A DNA stretch of 64,000 nt from Planctomycetota bacterium (GCA_015654675.1 JAATGM010000011.1:1-64000); one strand, 5' to 3'; shown: positions 53,513 through 63,071, counted from the stretch's first letter. The notes: a model not told the origin generated them from the letters alone. Program-made: numbers and translations.

Positions 53513-54730
53513 ATGTCCCATTGTCGCACGTCGTGGGTTCGAGTTTGTTTGCCGGCCGATTTGAGATTCTGGAGCGCGGTGCTCTGCGCCTGCGCAATGT
53601 CATGCGGTCTGGCGTCGGCGTCGGGGGCTGACCCGGCGGCGCCGACATCGGCGCCGGCGAGCCAGCCATCGCGCATGTCGGGATCGCAGCGGGCACAACA
53701 GGCGGAGGAACTGGGGCGTAAGGCACTGGCGGCGTACGACGCCGGCGATTACGTCGCCGCGGCGGATTTCGCGGATCAGGCGTTCAGGAATCGATCAGAT
53801 CAGCCGGAGGCGACGATTACATACGCACTGTTGCTGAAGGATCGCGACCCGCGCCAGGCGCTCGACCTGGTGAAGAAATACACGGATGATCGGGGCAAGC
53901 GCGATTATCGCGGTTACGAAGTGGGCGGCGACATCTACATGAAGTCGAACAGTCCCGGACAGGCGGCGAATTTCTATTTGCAGGCGCTGCAGTGGTCAGA
54001 CAACATCGTCTCCAAGCGGGCCGTGAAGGCGGAAATCCGGATGAAGCTGGCCGAGGCGCAGTCGATGCGGCAATTGTGCAAAGATGCGGTGTCGAATGCG
54101 GAGCAGGCGGTCCGGGGTTTACAGCAAACGGCCGATCTGCAGTGGCGGATGGCAAGGGTTTATAACAAGTGCGGCAAGTCGGCGGAATCGGCCGCGGCAA
54201 TGGAGTTGGCGGTCAAACTTCTGCGCGGCGAGATCGAAGGGATGAAGCGAGACGAGCTGCGGCAGTTCAACGAGCTTTACTCTCGTTTGACGATGCGCGA
54301 TGAGATACTCCGGGCGCAATACAAAGTGCTCAACGAAAAGCTTGAGAAACTTACAGGTGAGAAGAAGGGGACCGGCGAAGTACGAATGAGCATGGCGCGT
54401 GCGATGGTCGAGCAGGCGGAAAACGATCGCATGATCAAGCTGACGCGCGCTGCGGGGCTCGTGCAGGATGCGGTCCAACAAGATGAGAAGCGCATAGAAT
54501 ACTATCTTCTACTGGCGGAAATTGAGGAGGCGATTGGATTTCGCGCGTCAGCCGTGGCAGCGTTGCTGAAGGCGCGTGCGGTGAATCCATCTGATGCGCG
54601 TGTTTCGGAAGCGCTCAGGCGGCTCAATCCGGGGGCGGCCAGTGCAAGCGGGGGCGGGGCCGGGGTGAGTAGCCCCATTCCGGCAAGCCAGCCGGCACGG
54701 CCTACTTCGGCGCCGGCCGGCAAGCCGTAA
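53513..54730 (+). CDS. Secreted TPR-type protein with Pro/Ser/Ala tails
   Basis: 405 residues with a long signal region (Cys-rich hydrophobic helix near 20-36), a Ser/Pro/Ala linker (42-62), and TPR-like helix pairs at about 64-200 and 285-365 around a coiled-coil region (235-280). The tail (370-405) is again Gly/Ser/Pro/Ala-rich. Two Cys lie in or near the signal region, so lipid attachment is possible but the motif is weak. The linker style is common in planctomycete envelope proteins. Function unknown. It starts 116 bases after fliS. Confidence 0.72.
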   Translation: MSHCRTSWVRVCLPADLRFWSAVLCACAMSCGLASASGADPAAPTSAPASQPSRMSGSQRAQQAEELGRKALAAYDAGDYVAAADFADQAFRNRSDQPEATITYALLLKDRDPRQALDLVKKYTDDRGKRDYRGYEVGGDIYMKSNSPGQAANFYLQALQWSDNIVSKRAVKAEIRMKLAEAQSMRQLCKDAVSNAEQAVRGLQQTADLQWRMARVYNKCGKSAESAAAMELAVKLLRGEIEGMKRDELRQFNELYSRLTMRDEILRAQYKVLNEKLEKLTGEKKGTGEVRMSMARAMVEQAENDRMIKLTRAAGLVQDAVQQDEKRIEYYLLLAEIEEAIGFRASAVAALLKARAVNPSDARVSEALRRLNPGAASASGGGAGVSSPIPASQPARPTSAPAGKP

Positions 54731-54799
54731 GACGGGGATCGCCGCGAGCAATCTTTGCCGCGATCAAGCCAGGGCATCAAGCCGGTCATCGAGGGGGGT

Positions 54800-54823
54800 C
54801 GATAAGCTCAACGAGGCTTATCG
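54800..54823 (+). repeat. Eight-bp inverted repeat between the TPR and lipoprotein genes
   Basis: CGATAAGC (54800-54807) and GCTTATCG (54816-54823) pair perfectly around an eight-base loop. It lies 63 bases before the lipoprotein start and is not followed by Ts. It could be an operator or leader hairpin. Confidence 0.5.
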
Positions 54824-54885
54824 GACAGGACGCCGCGCGTGCGAGGCGTTTGGTTCAGTTGAGCCCATCGCCGTCCGACCGTTCC

Positions 54886-55659
54886 ATGATCAGGCATCAA
54901 CGTCGTCAACATTTCCGGGCTGATTCGCGTCGAATGATTCTTTCGACTTTGGCATCGTTGCTTGCGACCGGTGGGCTACTTTTCGTCGGGCCTGCGGGCT
55001 GCGAGAAGAAGAAGGCGGAGATCGTTGAGACGAGTCCGTATCCGCCGGGATTCGCGCTGGCCATCGCGCCGGCGCTGAACTTCAGCGGCTCGTCCGACGT
55101 GGATCCGGTGAAGGTGGCGGACACGTTTGCGTCCGAGCTTGGATCGACGGCCGGATTGAACATTCTCCCGGTCAATCGAGTGATGGCGATCCTGGCGCGC
55201 GAGGGGAAGTGGCAGATCGAATCGCCGGCGCATGCGGTGCGTGTGGCCCGTCAACTCGGCTGCGACGCAATCATTGTTCCGGCATTGACGGATTATGAAC
55301 CGTACACGCCGATCGTGGTGGGCCTGGCGGCGCAACTATACGTCGTGCCCGAGGCGGACGCGGCGCAGACGGGAGCGGCTTTAGCTAATAATCCGGCAAA
55401 ATCGGCGCCGGATGTCGCAAATGCACTCTCGCCGCGGGCGCAGGTTCGGACGGTTTACAACGCATCTCATGCCGATCTGGCCGATCGCGTAAAAAAATAT
55501 GGGAAGGTGCGAGATGCAGATAAAAGCCCCTACGCTTGGCGCCGATATATGTTGAGCCAAGAGCTCTTCTTGAGGTTCTGTTGCTGGGACAGCGGGAACC
55601 GACTGATGGAGCAGGAGCGGCAGCGCATTTCGGGCGCGGCCGCGGGCGACGAAGAGTGA
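54886..55659 (+). CDS. CsgG/GNA1162-like lipoprotein
   Basis: 257 residues from the ATG at 54886 (an ATG at 54934 also gives a full signal). LLFVGPAGC gives a lipid-modified Cys near residue 39. The domain FALAIAPALNFSGSS...VADTFASELGSTAGLNILPVNRVMAIL has the alternate strand-helix pattern of CsgG/LpoB/GNA1162 periplasmic proteins, which build outer-membrane or envelope assemblies. ARQLGCDAIIVPALTDYEPY continues the same fold. The last 70 residues are polar. The next small gene begins 10 bases after the stop with its own ribosome site. Confidence 0.62.
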   Translation: MIRHQRRQHFRADSRRMILSTLASLLATGGLLFVGPAGCEKKKAEIVETSPYPPGFALAIAPALNFSGSSDVDPVKVADTFASELGSTAGLNILPVNRVMAILAREGKWQIESPAHAVRVARQLGCDAIIVPALTDYEPYTPIVVGLAAQLYVVPEADAAQTGAALANNPAKSAPDVANALSPRAQVRTVYNASHADLADRVKKYGKVRDADKSPYAWRRYMLSQELFLRFCCWDSGNRLMEQERQRISGAAAGDEE

Positions 55660-55669
55660 GGAAGCCGCG

Positions 55670-55882
55670 ATGCAGGCAACGATGCAGCAACTGTCGCTGG
55701 TGAAGGGTGGTCATCGATACGTGTTTCGCTATCCATCGGGCGGCGAGGCGGACGTGATCGGGGCCTTCGCGTCGTTGGCGAGCGATCCGGCGAGTAACTT
55801 TGACTGGTTCGACGCGGCCGTACTGAGTTATCAGATGGGCCGGCGTCTTGAACTTGAACTGGACCGGAGCGAGCCGCGATAA
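55670..55882 (+). CDS. Small conserved-looking protein
   Basis: 70 residues; GAGGAAGCCGCG precedes the ATG. It has no Cys or membrane helix and is rich in aromatic residues (YVFRYPSGGEADVIGAFASLA, then FDWFDAAVLSYQMGRRL). This looks like a small alpha-beta protein. It is 10 bases after the lipoprotein stop, so it is likely co-transcribed. Family not recognised. Confidence 0.6.
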   Translation: MQATMQQLSLVKGGHRYVFRYPSGGEADVIGAFASLASDPASNFDWFDAAVLSYQMGRRLELELDRSEPR

Positions 55883-56015
55883 TCGAGGATCGCTTCTTGT
55901 GGCGGGCGATCTGTCCCGCCGTTTACTCGGGGTAGGGTGGAGCCGTACCCAGTCATTCTGTGGCCGTTGGACCGCGGAGGCGGACCCTGGCCGGATTCCA
56001 GGGCGAACGAAAACC

Positions 56016-57107
56016 ATGATCGCCGAAACGAGTCCCGCAACCATGACTGCTGAAGTGGCGCATCCCCTGATCCAGGAGTTCCTGAACTACCTGCGATTCG
56101 AACGGCACTTCTCGCCGCATACCGCGAAGTGCTACGCGGCGGACCTGCACCAGTACTGCGAGTTTCTGGTTTACGGCGAATCGGCCGGGGCCGCTCCGGG
56201 GAGCAGCGCACCGCCGATGGGCATGTCTCCGTCGACGCGCATGGGCGGCGTTGGCGGCGGCGTTGCCGCGAGCGGGCACGGCCCGCTTTCAACGATGCCG
56301 CAGACTCGCGCGACGCTGGAGATCAGCGACGAGGATCTTCGCCAGCGTCTGGTGGGTACCGACGCGAATGTGATCCGGCGTTTCCTCGGCTTCCTGCGAC
56401 AGCGGGAGTACGCCAAGGCGACGACGGCGCGCAAGCTGGCGACACTGCGCAGCTTCTACAAGTACTGTCTGCGCCGGAATCACATCACGACGAATCCGGT
56501 CGCGACGATCCGTACGCCTAAGCAGGAGAAGCGCCTGCCGAAGTTTCTGAGCGTCGAGGATATTCAGAAGTTGATGGCGTCGCCGGATGACGGGTCACTG
56601 CTGGGCTCGCGCGACCGGGCAATGCTTGAGACGTTGTACTCAACCGGCGTGCGCGTCAGCGAGCTGGTGGCAATGAACGTCGAAGATGTCGATCTGATGG
56701 GGCAGTCGATCAAGGTTCGGGGCAAGGGCCGGAAAGAGCGGCAGGCGCCTGTCGGGCCGACGGCTCTGGCAGCCATCAAGAAATACCTGGAACTGCGACG
56801 CGCGGATGCGCGGAGCGCCGTATTCGATGCAAGGTCGTTGTTCGTGAACAAGCACGGCCAGCGGCTGAGTACCCGAAGTGTCCGACGGAAGCTGGACAAG
56901 TACCTACTGGCATGCGGACTAGACCTTACTATCAGCCCGCACACGCTTCGGCACACATTCGCGACACACATGCTCAATAATGGGGCGGATTTGCGAAGTG
57001 TTCAGGAGATGCTGGGGCACCGATCATTAAGCACGACGCAGGTTTATACGCACGTTGCGAACTCCAAAATCAAGGAGTCCTACGACGACGGGCATCCCCG
57101 GGCGTAG
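56016..57107 (+). CDS. XerC/D-type tyrosine recombinase with low-complexity insert
   Basis: 363 residues from the ATG at 56016, about 60 more than usual. Xer recombinases resolve chromosome dimers at dif. The core-binding domain (about 10-155) holds an extra Gly/Ser/Met/Pro-rich stretch near residues 53-95. The catalytic set is complete: Arg in TGVRVSEL (near 214), Lys in GKGRKERQ (near 239), HTLRH (near 310-314), GHRSLSTTQVYTH with the second His (near 333-345) and Tyr in VYTH. Which of the XerC and XerD roles it fills is not clear. The signal before the ATG is weak. A terminator follows at 57134. Confidence 0.88.
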   Translation: MIAETSPATMTAEVAHPLIQEFLNYLRFERHFSPHTAKCYAADLHQYCEFLVYGESAGAAPGSSAPPMGMSPSTRMGGVGGGVAASGHGPLSTMPQTRATLEISDEDLRQRLVGTDANVIRRFLGFLRQREYAKATTARKLATLRSFYKYCLRRNHITTNPVATIRTPKQEKRLPKFLSVEDIQKLMASPDDGSLLGSRDRAMLETLYSTGVRVSELVAMNVEDVDLMGQSIKVRGKGRKERQAPVGPTALAAIKKYLELRRADARSAVFDARSLFVNKHGQRLSTRSVRRKLDKYLLACGLDLTISPHTLRHTFATHMLNNGADLRSVQEMLGHRSLSTTQVYTHVANSKIKESYDDGHPRA

Positions 57108-57133
57108 GTCTTCAGAGTACTGATTCATCAAAT

Positions 57134-57164
57134 GGGTCGCGCGAAATAGCGCGGCCCGTTTTAT
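57134..57164 (+). terminator. Terminator after the Xer recombinase gene
   Basis: GGGTCGCGC (57134-57142) pairs with GCGCGGCCC (57149-57157) with one G-U pair, six-base loop, then GTTTTATT. Ends the unit that includes the 55670 gene and the recombinase. Confidence 0.8.
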
Positions 57165-57445
57165 TGCGCCGATCGAGACTCTCCTGGCTGCAGGCTGGCC
57201 GCAAGTAGCGACAGTATCAGATCGCGCTAACTCTCCCGGGCGTGTGCGGTTTTTCTTGCCGTAGCGCGGTGAATGTGGGAGAATCGTAAGTAGCACTAAT
57301 TCGGCGGGGTCGGGAAGCGGGTTACGGGTGGAAGGCGTTGTTGGCCGGACGGGTCCGCGTAAGCGGTCGGCTGATGATGCCTGGCGAGCCAAACGGAATC
57401 TGCGCGGTACATGTCTCATGACCGCGGGTCGTTCGAGGGTGCCAT
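57165..57445 (+). other. Intergenic region before the dockerin protein gene
   Basis: 281 bases without a gene. No terminator other than the one at 57134 and no well-spaced promoter was found. The region probably holds the promoter of the surface-protein gene. Confidence 0.4.
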
Positions 57446-59962
57446 ATGCGTTTGTCTGCGCGCTTTGTTCTCGTGCTTGGTTTTACACTCGTTGGGATTT
57501 CAAATGCGTCCGGGGTTCCGCTGCAGATGCGGCTGACCGCACCGCGCCGAATGATCAACAATAAGAGCTTGACCATTCTGGCGGAGATGCTGGACGAGAA
57601 CGGAAACGTTGATTGGCAGCCGTGTGGCGGACTCGGGAGTGTGTCGGTCGTGCGTGCTGGCGACAACATACCCGTATCGTTCAGCACGGTCGTATTTGAC
57701 CTGCATGCGGGCACGCCGCCTGCGGATTCGATGCGCTTCTACAGCGGCATCGGGAGCGTCACGCTCGTCCTGGATGGCGGCACGAATGAGCCGGGCGGCG
57801 ACATCATCGTATCGGTTAGTTTTGGCGGACTGACCAGCTCGAGGCGCGTGACAGTATTGAGCGCCCCGCCGATGCGAACGCTGTACGGGACGTTGACCGG
57901 CGATCAATTGAATTGGAGTCCTAATGACGGCGTCGTGCACCTGACTGGGAATTGCAGTGTGCCGGCCGGTTCGACGTTGAATATCGAACCCGGGACGCTG
58001 GTTATGGTGGATGCGGGGTTTCCAAATGCGGGGACGATGATTGCCGTGGACGGTTCGCTGGAGGCACCGGGGACGGCAGATGAGCCGATTTTCTTTTTTC
58101 CAAGCAACCCCGGCGGAGCCCTGCGCCTTAACGCCAGCTGCGCGGAGCCCAATTCAAATTACTTTGCCTGGCAGGGCATGCAACACCTGGGAAGTGGTTC
58201 GTCGCTGTACAGGCATGTGTTCATCACCGGCGCTGGAAACGGTGAGCAGGTTGGGCACACGCGAGCGCCGATCCTTGCGTATGACGGGCCGCACTCGACA
58301 GTGATCGATCGTTGCGTGTTCGCGGACAACAATGGCAAGGCGGTGTATGGGGCCGGGACTGGCACGTACACGGTTCGCGATACGCTTGTTACCCGTTGCG
58401 GGCATGGCACGGAATTCACGAGCAATGGGTACTGGACGCTGCTGGTCGAGGGGTCGTGGTACACGGGAATCGGCTTTGGACCGAAGGCATGCGATCGCGA
58501 CGGCGATTGTATCAACGTACGAGGCACGGACGCGGCCAACGGCGGACCGAAGGTCATTCGCGGCTGCGTCATGCTGGACGGAAATGATGACGGCGTCGAT
58601 CAAGCGCCGGCAGATTTCACGGTGGAGAATTGCGTCATCGGATATCTGTCGGATACCGGGATCATTCTCGATGCGGGGACGTCCGGGTCGGTCACCTGCA
58701 ATAACGTTTTGACATTTGGGAATCGTTTCGGGATTGGCGGCCGCGAGCGACCGGTCTACGCGACGAACTGCACCTTTGCCGACGGGACGCGGCTAGCGCC
58801 GCTGCACGACTGCGTCTTGAGCACATTCAGCCGATGCATCGTATGGCCTGACCCGCTGTCGACCTGCTGCGGGACGGTTGACCATTGCGATGTCGGGGCG
58901 GCGTCGGATTTGTCCTGCGGAGTTGGGAACTCGTCGTATGATCCGCAGTTCAGTTCGATCTGGCAGAGTGGGTGCGACTATACGCCACTGGCGAATTCAC
59001 CTGCTCTGACGGCTGGGCCGAGTGGCGAGCGTATTGGGTGGCAGGGATTTATTCCTCCGCGGCGCGGGGCGATTTTGTACGGCGTATTGAGCGATGCGGC
59101 GGCTCGGCCGGGCGGCACGGTTTCGCTGGATGTTTATGTCGACGATGCGGTTGATATTTCGAGTTATTCGACTCGGATCGCCATCGCACTGGCAAACGGG
59201 AGCGGGACGCTTGGGGCATCGGGCTCGGAGAGCGTGCGGATTGATGACCTGCGGCTGGATGGCTTGTTTGCGGGCAAGGTGATAACGAAGACGGAAGACA
59301 ATGCGAATCTACTGGCTTCGGCGACGCTTGTGGACGGATCGGCCAGCACTGGCGCGACGGCGCGATATCTGGCGACGTTTACGCTTACGGTGTCCGCTGA
59401 TGCGGAAATCGGCAGCACATTCCAGATTTCCATCGGGGGTGCCGGCGCTTCGTCGATTACTGATGAGTTCGGCCGGCCGGTGGCGTTCGGCGTGGGCAAT
59501 CCGCTCATCTTGACGGTAGCGAATTGTCCGCTGGTGACGGGAGGCAGCGATCAAGTGATCTGCCAATCACCTCTGTCTGTGACATTGCAAGGTTCGGCTC
59601 AGGATGCATCGTCCGTGACGTGGACGACGTCAGGAGATGGGGTGTTCGGGGACGTGCATTCAGCAGTGACGGATTACACGCCCGGGCCCAACGACCTTCT
59701 CGATGGGAATGTGTTACTAACGCTCACGGGCGCGCCGGCATTGCCCTGCATGGGACTTGTTTCCGACCAGGTGAACATTATTTGGAATATGGTCGAAGGC
59801 GGCGACGTGAACATGGACGGCAGTGTGGATGCCTTTGACATTCAGCCGTTTGTTGCCGCGGTTTCGTCCGGAGAAGACGCGTGCGGAGCAGATCTTACCG
59901 GTGACGGCGCCGTAAATGGCGACGATGTTCCGGGTTTTGTGACGAAGTTGCTTGGACTCTAG
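57446..59962 (+). CDS. Secreted beta-helix protein with cohesin-like and dockerin domains
   Basis: 838 residues with a signal peptide (1-22). Residues 25-130 are an Ig-like fold; 140-500 form a right-handed beta-helix (repeats such as VIDRCVFADNN, VRDTLVTRCG, VENCVIGYLS) with many Cys. Residues 540-690 look like a cohesin-type jelly roll with repeated VRIDDLRLDGL. A PKD-like stretch (695-780) follows. The last 55 residues form a dockerin with two EF-hand-like Ca loops, DVNMDGSVDAFDI and DLTGDGAVNGDDV. Cohesin-dockerin pairs in planctomycetes are believed to mediate surface assembly. Carrying both in one chain could allow chain or self binding. Single gene; function beyond cell surface not known. 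Confidence 0.8.
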   Translation: MRLSARFVLVLGFTLVGISNASGVPLQMRLTAPRRMINNKSLTILAEMLDENGNVDWQPCGGLGSVSVVRAGDNIPVSFSTVVFDLHAGTPPADSMRFYSGIGSVTLVLDGGTNEPGGDIIVSVSFGGLTSSRRVTVLSAPPMRTLYGTLTGDQLNWSPNDGVVHLTGNCSVPAGSTLNIEPGTLVMVDAGFPNAGTMIAVDGSLEAPGTADEPIFFFPSNPGGALRLNASCAEPNSNYFAWQGMQHLGSGSSLYRHVFITGAGNGEQVGHTRAPILAYDGPHSTVIDRCVFADNNGKAVYGAGTGTYTVRDTLVTRCGHGTEFTSNGYWTLLVEGSWYTGIGFGPKACDRDGDCINVRGTDAANGGPKVIRGCVMLDGNDDGVDQAPADFTVENCVIGYLSDTGIILDAGTSGSVTCNNVLTFGNRFGIGGRERPVYATNCTFADGTRLAPLHDCVLSTFSRCIVWPDPLSTCCGTVDHCDVGAASDLSCGVGNSSYDPQFSSIWQSGCDYTPLANSPALTAGPSGERIGWQGFIPPRRGAILYGVLSDAAARPGGTVSLDVYVDDAVDISSYSTRIAIALANGSGTLGASGSESVRIDDLRLDGLFAGKVITKTEDNANLLASATLVDGSASTGATARYLATFTLTVSADAEIGSTFQISIGGAGASSITDEFGRPVAFGVGNPLILTVANCPLVTGGSDQVICQSPLSVTLQGSAQDASSVTWTTSGDGVFGDVHSAVTDYTPGPNDLLDGNVLLTLTGAPALPCMGLVSDQVNIIWNMVEGGDVNMDGSVDAFDIQPFVAAVSSGEDACGADLTGDGAVNGDDVPGFVTKLLGL

Positions 59963-59979
59963 CTTGCGCTAATCGTTAG

Positions 59980-60768
59980 CTAGAGCATCGCGACGACGAT
60001 GATGTCGTAGATGGCGTGGCAGCCGACGGCGATGCCGAAGCCGCGGGTGACAAATACGCCAGCAAGGTAGGCGCCCGCCAGCGTTCTGAAGGCAAAGTCG
60101 CGGGTGGCGAAGTCTTCACCGCCGATCGGTTTGTAATGATGGGCGGCGAACGCGAGTGATGAGATGATGACGGCAAACGCCACGGCCGGCGTTTGCTTCA
60201 TACCACCAATATCCTTGAGCAGCAGCATCAGTAGCGATATCAACATCAGACGAAATACGAGTTCTTCGTAGATTCCGGCTCCGATACTGAGCAAGAGATC
60301 GACACCGACGGAGCTGTGGTTGGCGACGGCGGCAAGGGTATCAGTGTCGAACAGCCGGTTCATCGTCAGGAGGGGGAGGGCGAGGAGAACGCTCTCGGCA
60401 AACATGCCGACGAGCATGGTGGGTTCGATTTTCCAGGATTGGCGCGAGGCGACGTGCCAGCAGAGCAGGACGGCGACGAGGGCGAAACCGGGCAGGAAGT
60501 AGCCGGTTGCGCCGAAGAGACTGAAGAACCAACTGAGCAGCAACTGGGCAGCGAGGTCGGGCTGGTCCGTTACGGCGCGGCCGTGGTGGACGATGGCGAG
60601 GCCGGCTTCGTAGGCGATGATCATGGGGAAGAGGAACGCGAGGCACTGCAGCGGGCGCTGGGTGCCTTCGTAGTAGCCAGGGATTTTGTCGGGTTGTCGC
60701 GGGCGCCGTGGGGGCGACTTGCGGATTACGTCCGCGCGGATGCGTCTTTTTGCTGAGCGAGTCGCCAT
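59980..60768 (-). CDS. CPBP-family intramembrane metalloprotease
   Basis: 262 residues from the ATG at 60768. About eight membrane helices. EELVFR (near 182-187) gives the two glutamates and Arg of motif 1, AFAAHH (near 224) motif 2 and AVGCHAIYDII (near 245-255) motif 3, as in Rce1/CPBP proteases that cut in the membrane. The basic N-terminal 30 residues lie in the cytoplasm. Substrate not predictable. It shares a divergent start region of 51 bases with the DNA glycosylase gene. Confidence 0.85.
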   Translation of the reverse strand: MATRSAKRRIRADVIRKSPPRRPRQPDKIPGYYEGTQRPLQCLAFLFPMIIAYEAGLAIVHHGRAVTDQPDLAAQLLLSWFFSLFGATGYFLPGFALVAVLLCWHVASRQSWKIEPTMLVGMFAESVLLALPLLTMNRLFDTDTLAAVANHSSVGVDLLLSIGAGIYEELVFRLMLISLLMLLLKDIGGMKQTPAVAFAVIISSLAFAAHHYKPIGGEDFATRDFAFRTLAGAYLAGVFVTRGFGIAVGCHAIYDIIVVAML

Positions 60769-60819
60769 GTCGGTAGAATGCCGCCGCGGTGCGGTCAAGG
60801 CAAATCGTTTGAGGGATGC

Positions 60820-61494
60820 ATGGCGCAATCGACGGCGGAGACGCTGCGGGAGATGTACGCGGCGTTGATGGAGGCGTACGGTCCGCAGGCGTGGTGGCCG
60901 GGGGAGACGCCAACCGAGGTCGTGATCGGGGCGATCCTGACGCAGAATACGAGCTGGAAGAACGTGGAGCGGGCGATCGCGCGGCTGCGTTCGGCCGGCG
61001 CGCTCGACTGGGGGCGGTTGCGCGACTTGCCGGCGGAGGAAGTGGCGGAGTTGATCCGGCCGGCAGGGTATTTCAATGTGAAGGCGCGGCGGCTGAAGAA
61101 CTTTGTCGCGTGGTTGTTTGCGGAGGCGGGCGGGGACCTGGCGGGGCTGGCGGATCGCGACGTAGGGAGTCTGCGGGAGTCGCTACTTTCAATCAGTGGG
61201 GTGGGGCGCGAGACGGCGGATGCGATTCTGCTTTATGCGCTCGGCAAGACGACATTCGTGGTGGATGCTTACACGGCGCGGGTTGCGAAGCGGCATCGGC
61301 TGATTGATGTCGAGGCGGGGTATGACGAGCTGAAAGAGTTGTTTGAGGGGGCGTTGCCGGCAGACGCGGCGATGTTCAATGAGTATCACGCGCTGATCGT
61401 GGAAGTGGGGAAGCGGCATTGCAAGCCGCGGGCGCAGTGTGCGGGGTGTCCGCTGGAGCGGTTTCCGCATGCGGAGTCCGGCGACGAGTTGTGA
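60820..61494 (+). CDS. Endonuclease III-family DNA glycosylase, MagIII-like
   Basis: 224 residues from the ATG at 60820. The helix-hairpin-helix and catalytic loop LLSISGVGRETADAILLYALGKTTFVVDAYTARV includes the catalytic Asp. The Lys used by Nth is Glu in GVGRETAD, as in 3-methyladenine glycosylase MagIII. The C-terminal iron-sulfur loop has three Cys (HCKPRAQCAGC) with the fourth, expected five residues on, absent. Nth-type activity on oxidised pyrimidines is less likely than alkyl-adenine removal. It starts just upstream of hutH with 35 bases between. Confidence 0.85.
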   Translation: MAQSTAETLREMYAALMEAYGPQAWWPGETPTEVVIGAILTQNTSWKNVERAIARLRSAGALDWGRLRDLPAEEVAELIRPAGYFNVKARRLKNFVAWLFAEAGGDLAGLADRDVGSLRESLLSISGVGRETADAILLYALGKTTFVVDAYTARVAKRHRLIDVEAGYDELKELFEGALPADAAMFNEYHALIVEVGKRHCKPRAQCAGCPLERFPHAESGDEL

Positions 61495-61529
61495 GGGGCG
61501 GCGCGGCGGGCAATTCGTATAATGCGGCC

Positions 61530-63071
61530 ATGTCGAAAATGAGCGAAGCGGCTGCAATAACTTTATCGGGGAGCGGGCTGACTCTGCAGGACCTGGAGCC
61601 GACGTGGGGGCGCGCTGTGCGGGTCACACTTTCGCCGGTGGCGGTTGATCGGCTGCGGGCCAGCCGGGCGATGCTGGATCGGATGGCGGCGGGTCCGGCG
61701 GCGGTTTATGGGGTGAATACCGGGGTAGGGATGCTCTGCCGGCAGCGGATTCCGGTTGATCAGCTGGCGAAGCTGCAAGAGAACCTGATCATCTCGCACG
61801 CGGTGGGAGTGGGGTCGCTGATGCCGGCCGAGCTGGTGCGGTGGATGATGTTGTTGAAGATGCAAGCGCTGGCGGTGGGGCATAGTGGGGTGTCGCCGGC
61901 GGCGGTGGAGTTGCTGGCGGGGATGCTGAATGCGGATGTATTGCCGGCGATTCCGACGCGCGGGTCGCTGGGGGCGAGCGGGGATCTGGCGCCGCTGTCG
62001 CACCTGGTGATGCCGATGATCGGGCGCGGGGAGGTGCTCCGGGCGGACGGGGGCGTTGAGCCGGCCGGTGAGGCGCTGCGGCGGGCGGGGCTGCGGCCGA
62101 TCGTACTGGGCGCGAAGGACGGGTTGGGACTGATCAACGGGACGCAGTTCATGCTGGCTTACGCTGCGGCGATCGCGGTGCGGGCGCGGCGGCTGGCGAA
62201 GGCAGCGGACATTGTGGCGACGATGTCGCTGGAGGCGTGTCGCGGGAGCTTGCGGCCCTTTGATGAGCGGTTGATTGCGTTGCGGGCGCATCGCGGGGCG
62301 GTGGAGACGGGCGTCAACGTGAACCAGCTTATGGCGGGCAGCGAGATTCTGCCGAGCCATGCCGATTGCGGGAAGGTGCAGGACCCTTATTCGCTACGGT
62401 GCGTACCGCAGGTGCATGGAGCTTGTCGCGATGCGCTGCGGCACTTTGCCGGGGTGGTCGAGACTGAGCTGAACGCGGTGACGGATAATCCGATTTTGAT
62501 TGACGGCGAGAGCATTTCAGGCGGGAACTTTCATGGGGAGCCGCTGGCGCTGGCGACGGACTACATGACCATGGCGCTGACAGAGTGGGCGAGCATGTCG
62601 GAGCGGCGGACTTATCTGCTGCTTTCCGGGCCGGACGGGCTGCCGCAGCTTTTGATGAGCGACACAGGGATCAACAGCGGATACATGATTCCGCAGTACA
62701 CGGCGGCGGCGCTGGTGAGCGAGTGCAAGGTGCTGAGCCACCCGGCGAGCGTGGATTCGATTCCGAGCTCGCTGGGGCAGGAGGATCATGTCAGCATGGG
62801 GGCGACGAGCGTGCTGAAGGCATGGCAGGTGATTGAGCACGCTGAAATGGTGATCGCGATCGAGCTGCTTTCGGCGGCGCAGGGGCTGGATTTCCGGCAG
62901 CCGTTGAAGGCGGGGCGGGGGCCGGCGGCGGCGCATGCGGCGATGCGAGCGGTCGTGCCGCACGCGACGGCGGATCGGGAACTGGGACGGGATATGGCGG
63001 CGGCGGCGGAGCTGGTGCGGGGCGGGGGACTGGTCGGGACCGTCGAACGGTCGGTTGGAAAGCTGATTTGA
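61530..63071 (+). CDS. hutH: Histidine ammonia-lyase
   Basis: 513 residues from the ATG at 61530. HutH forms urocanate and ammonia from L-histidine. The self-made MIO cofactor comes from Ala-Ser-Gly in RGSLGASGDLAPLSH (near 143-157). The tyrosine and Asn site YGVNTGVGML (near 53-62) and QDPYSLRCVPQVHGA (near 278-292) are intact, as is the Glu-Asp-His stretch in GQEDHVSMGA. Length is normal. No hutU, hutI or hutG follow, so histidine use is split or the enzyme serves another MIO role; the histidine-specific residues favour HAL over PAL. Confidence 0.93.
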   Translation: MSKMSEAAAITLSGSGLTLQDLEPTWGRAVRVTLSPVAVDRLRASRAMLDRMAAGPAAVYGVNTGVGMLCRQRIPVDQLAKLQENLIISHAVGVGSLMPAELVRWMMLLKMQALAVGHSGVSPAAVELLAGMLNADVLPAIPTRGSLGASGDLAPLSHLVMPMIGRGEVLRADGGVEPAGEALRRAGLRPIVLGAKDGLGLINGTQFMLAYAAAIAVRARRLAKAADIVATMSLEACRGSLRPFDERLIALRAHRGAVETGVNVNQLMAGSEILPSHADCGKVQDPYSLRCVPQVHGACRDALRHFAGVVETELNAVTDNPILIDGESISGGNFHGEPLALATDYMTMALTEWASMSERRTYLLLSGPDGLPQLLMSDTGINSGYMIPQYTAAALVSECKVLSHPASVDSIPSSLGQEDHVSMGATSVLKAWQVIEHAEMVIAIELLSAAQGLDFRQPLKAGRGPAAAHAAMRAVVPHATADRELGRDMAAAAELVRGGGLVGTVERSVGKLI

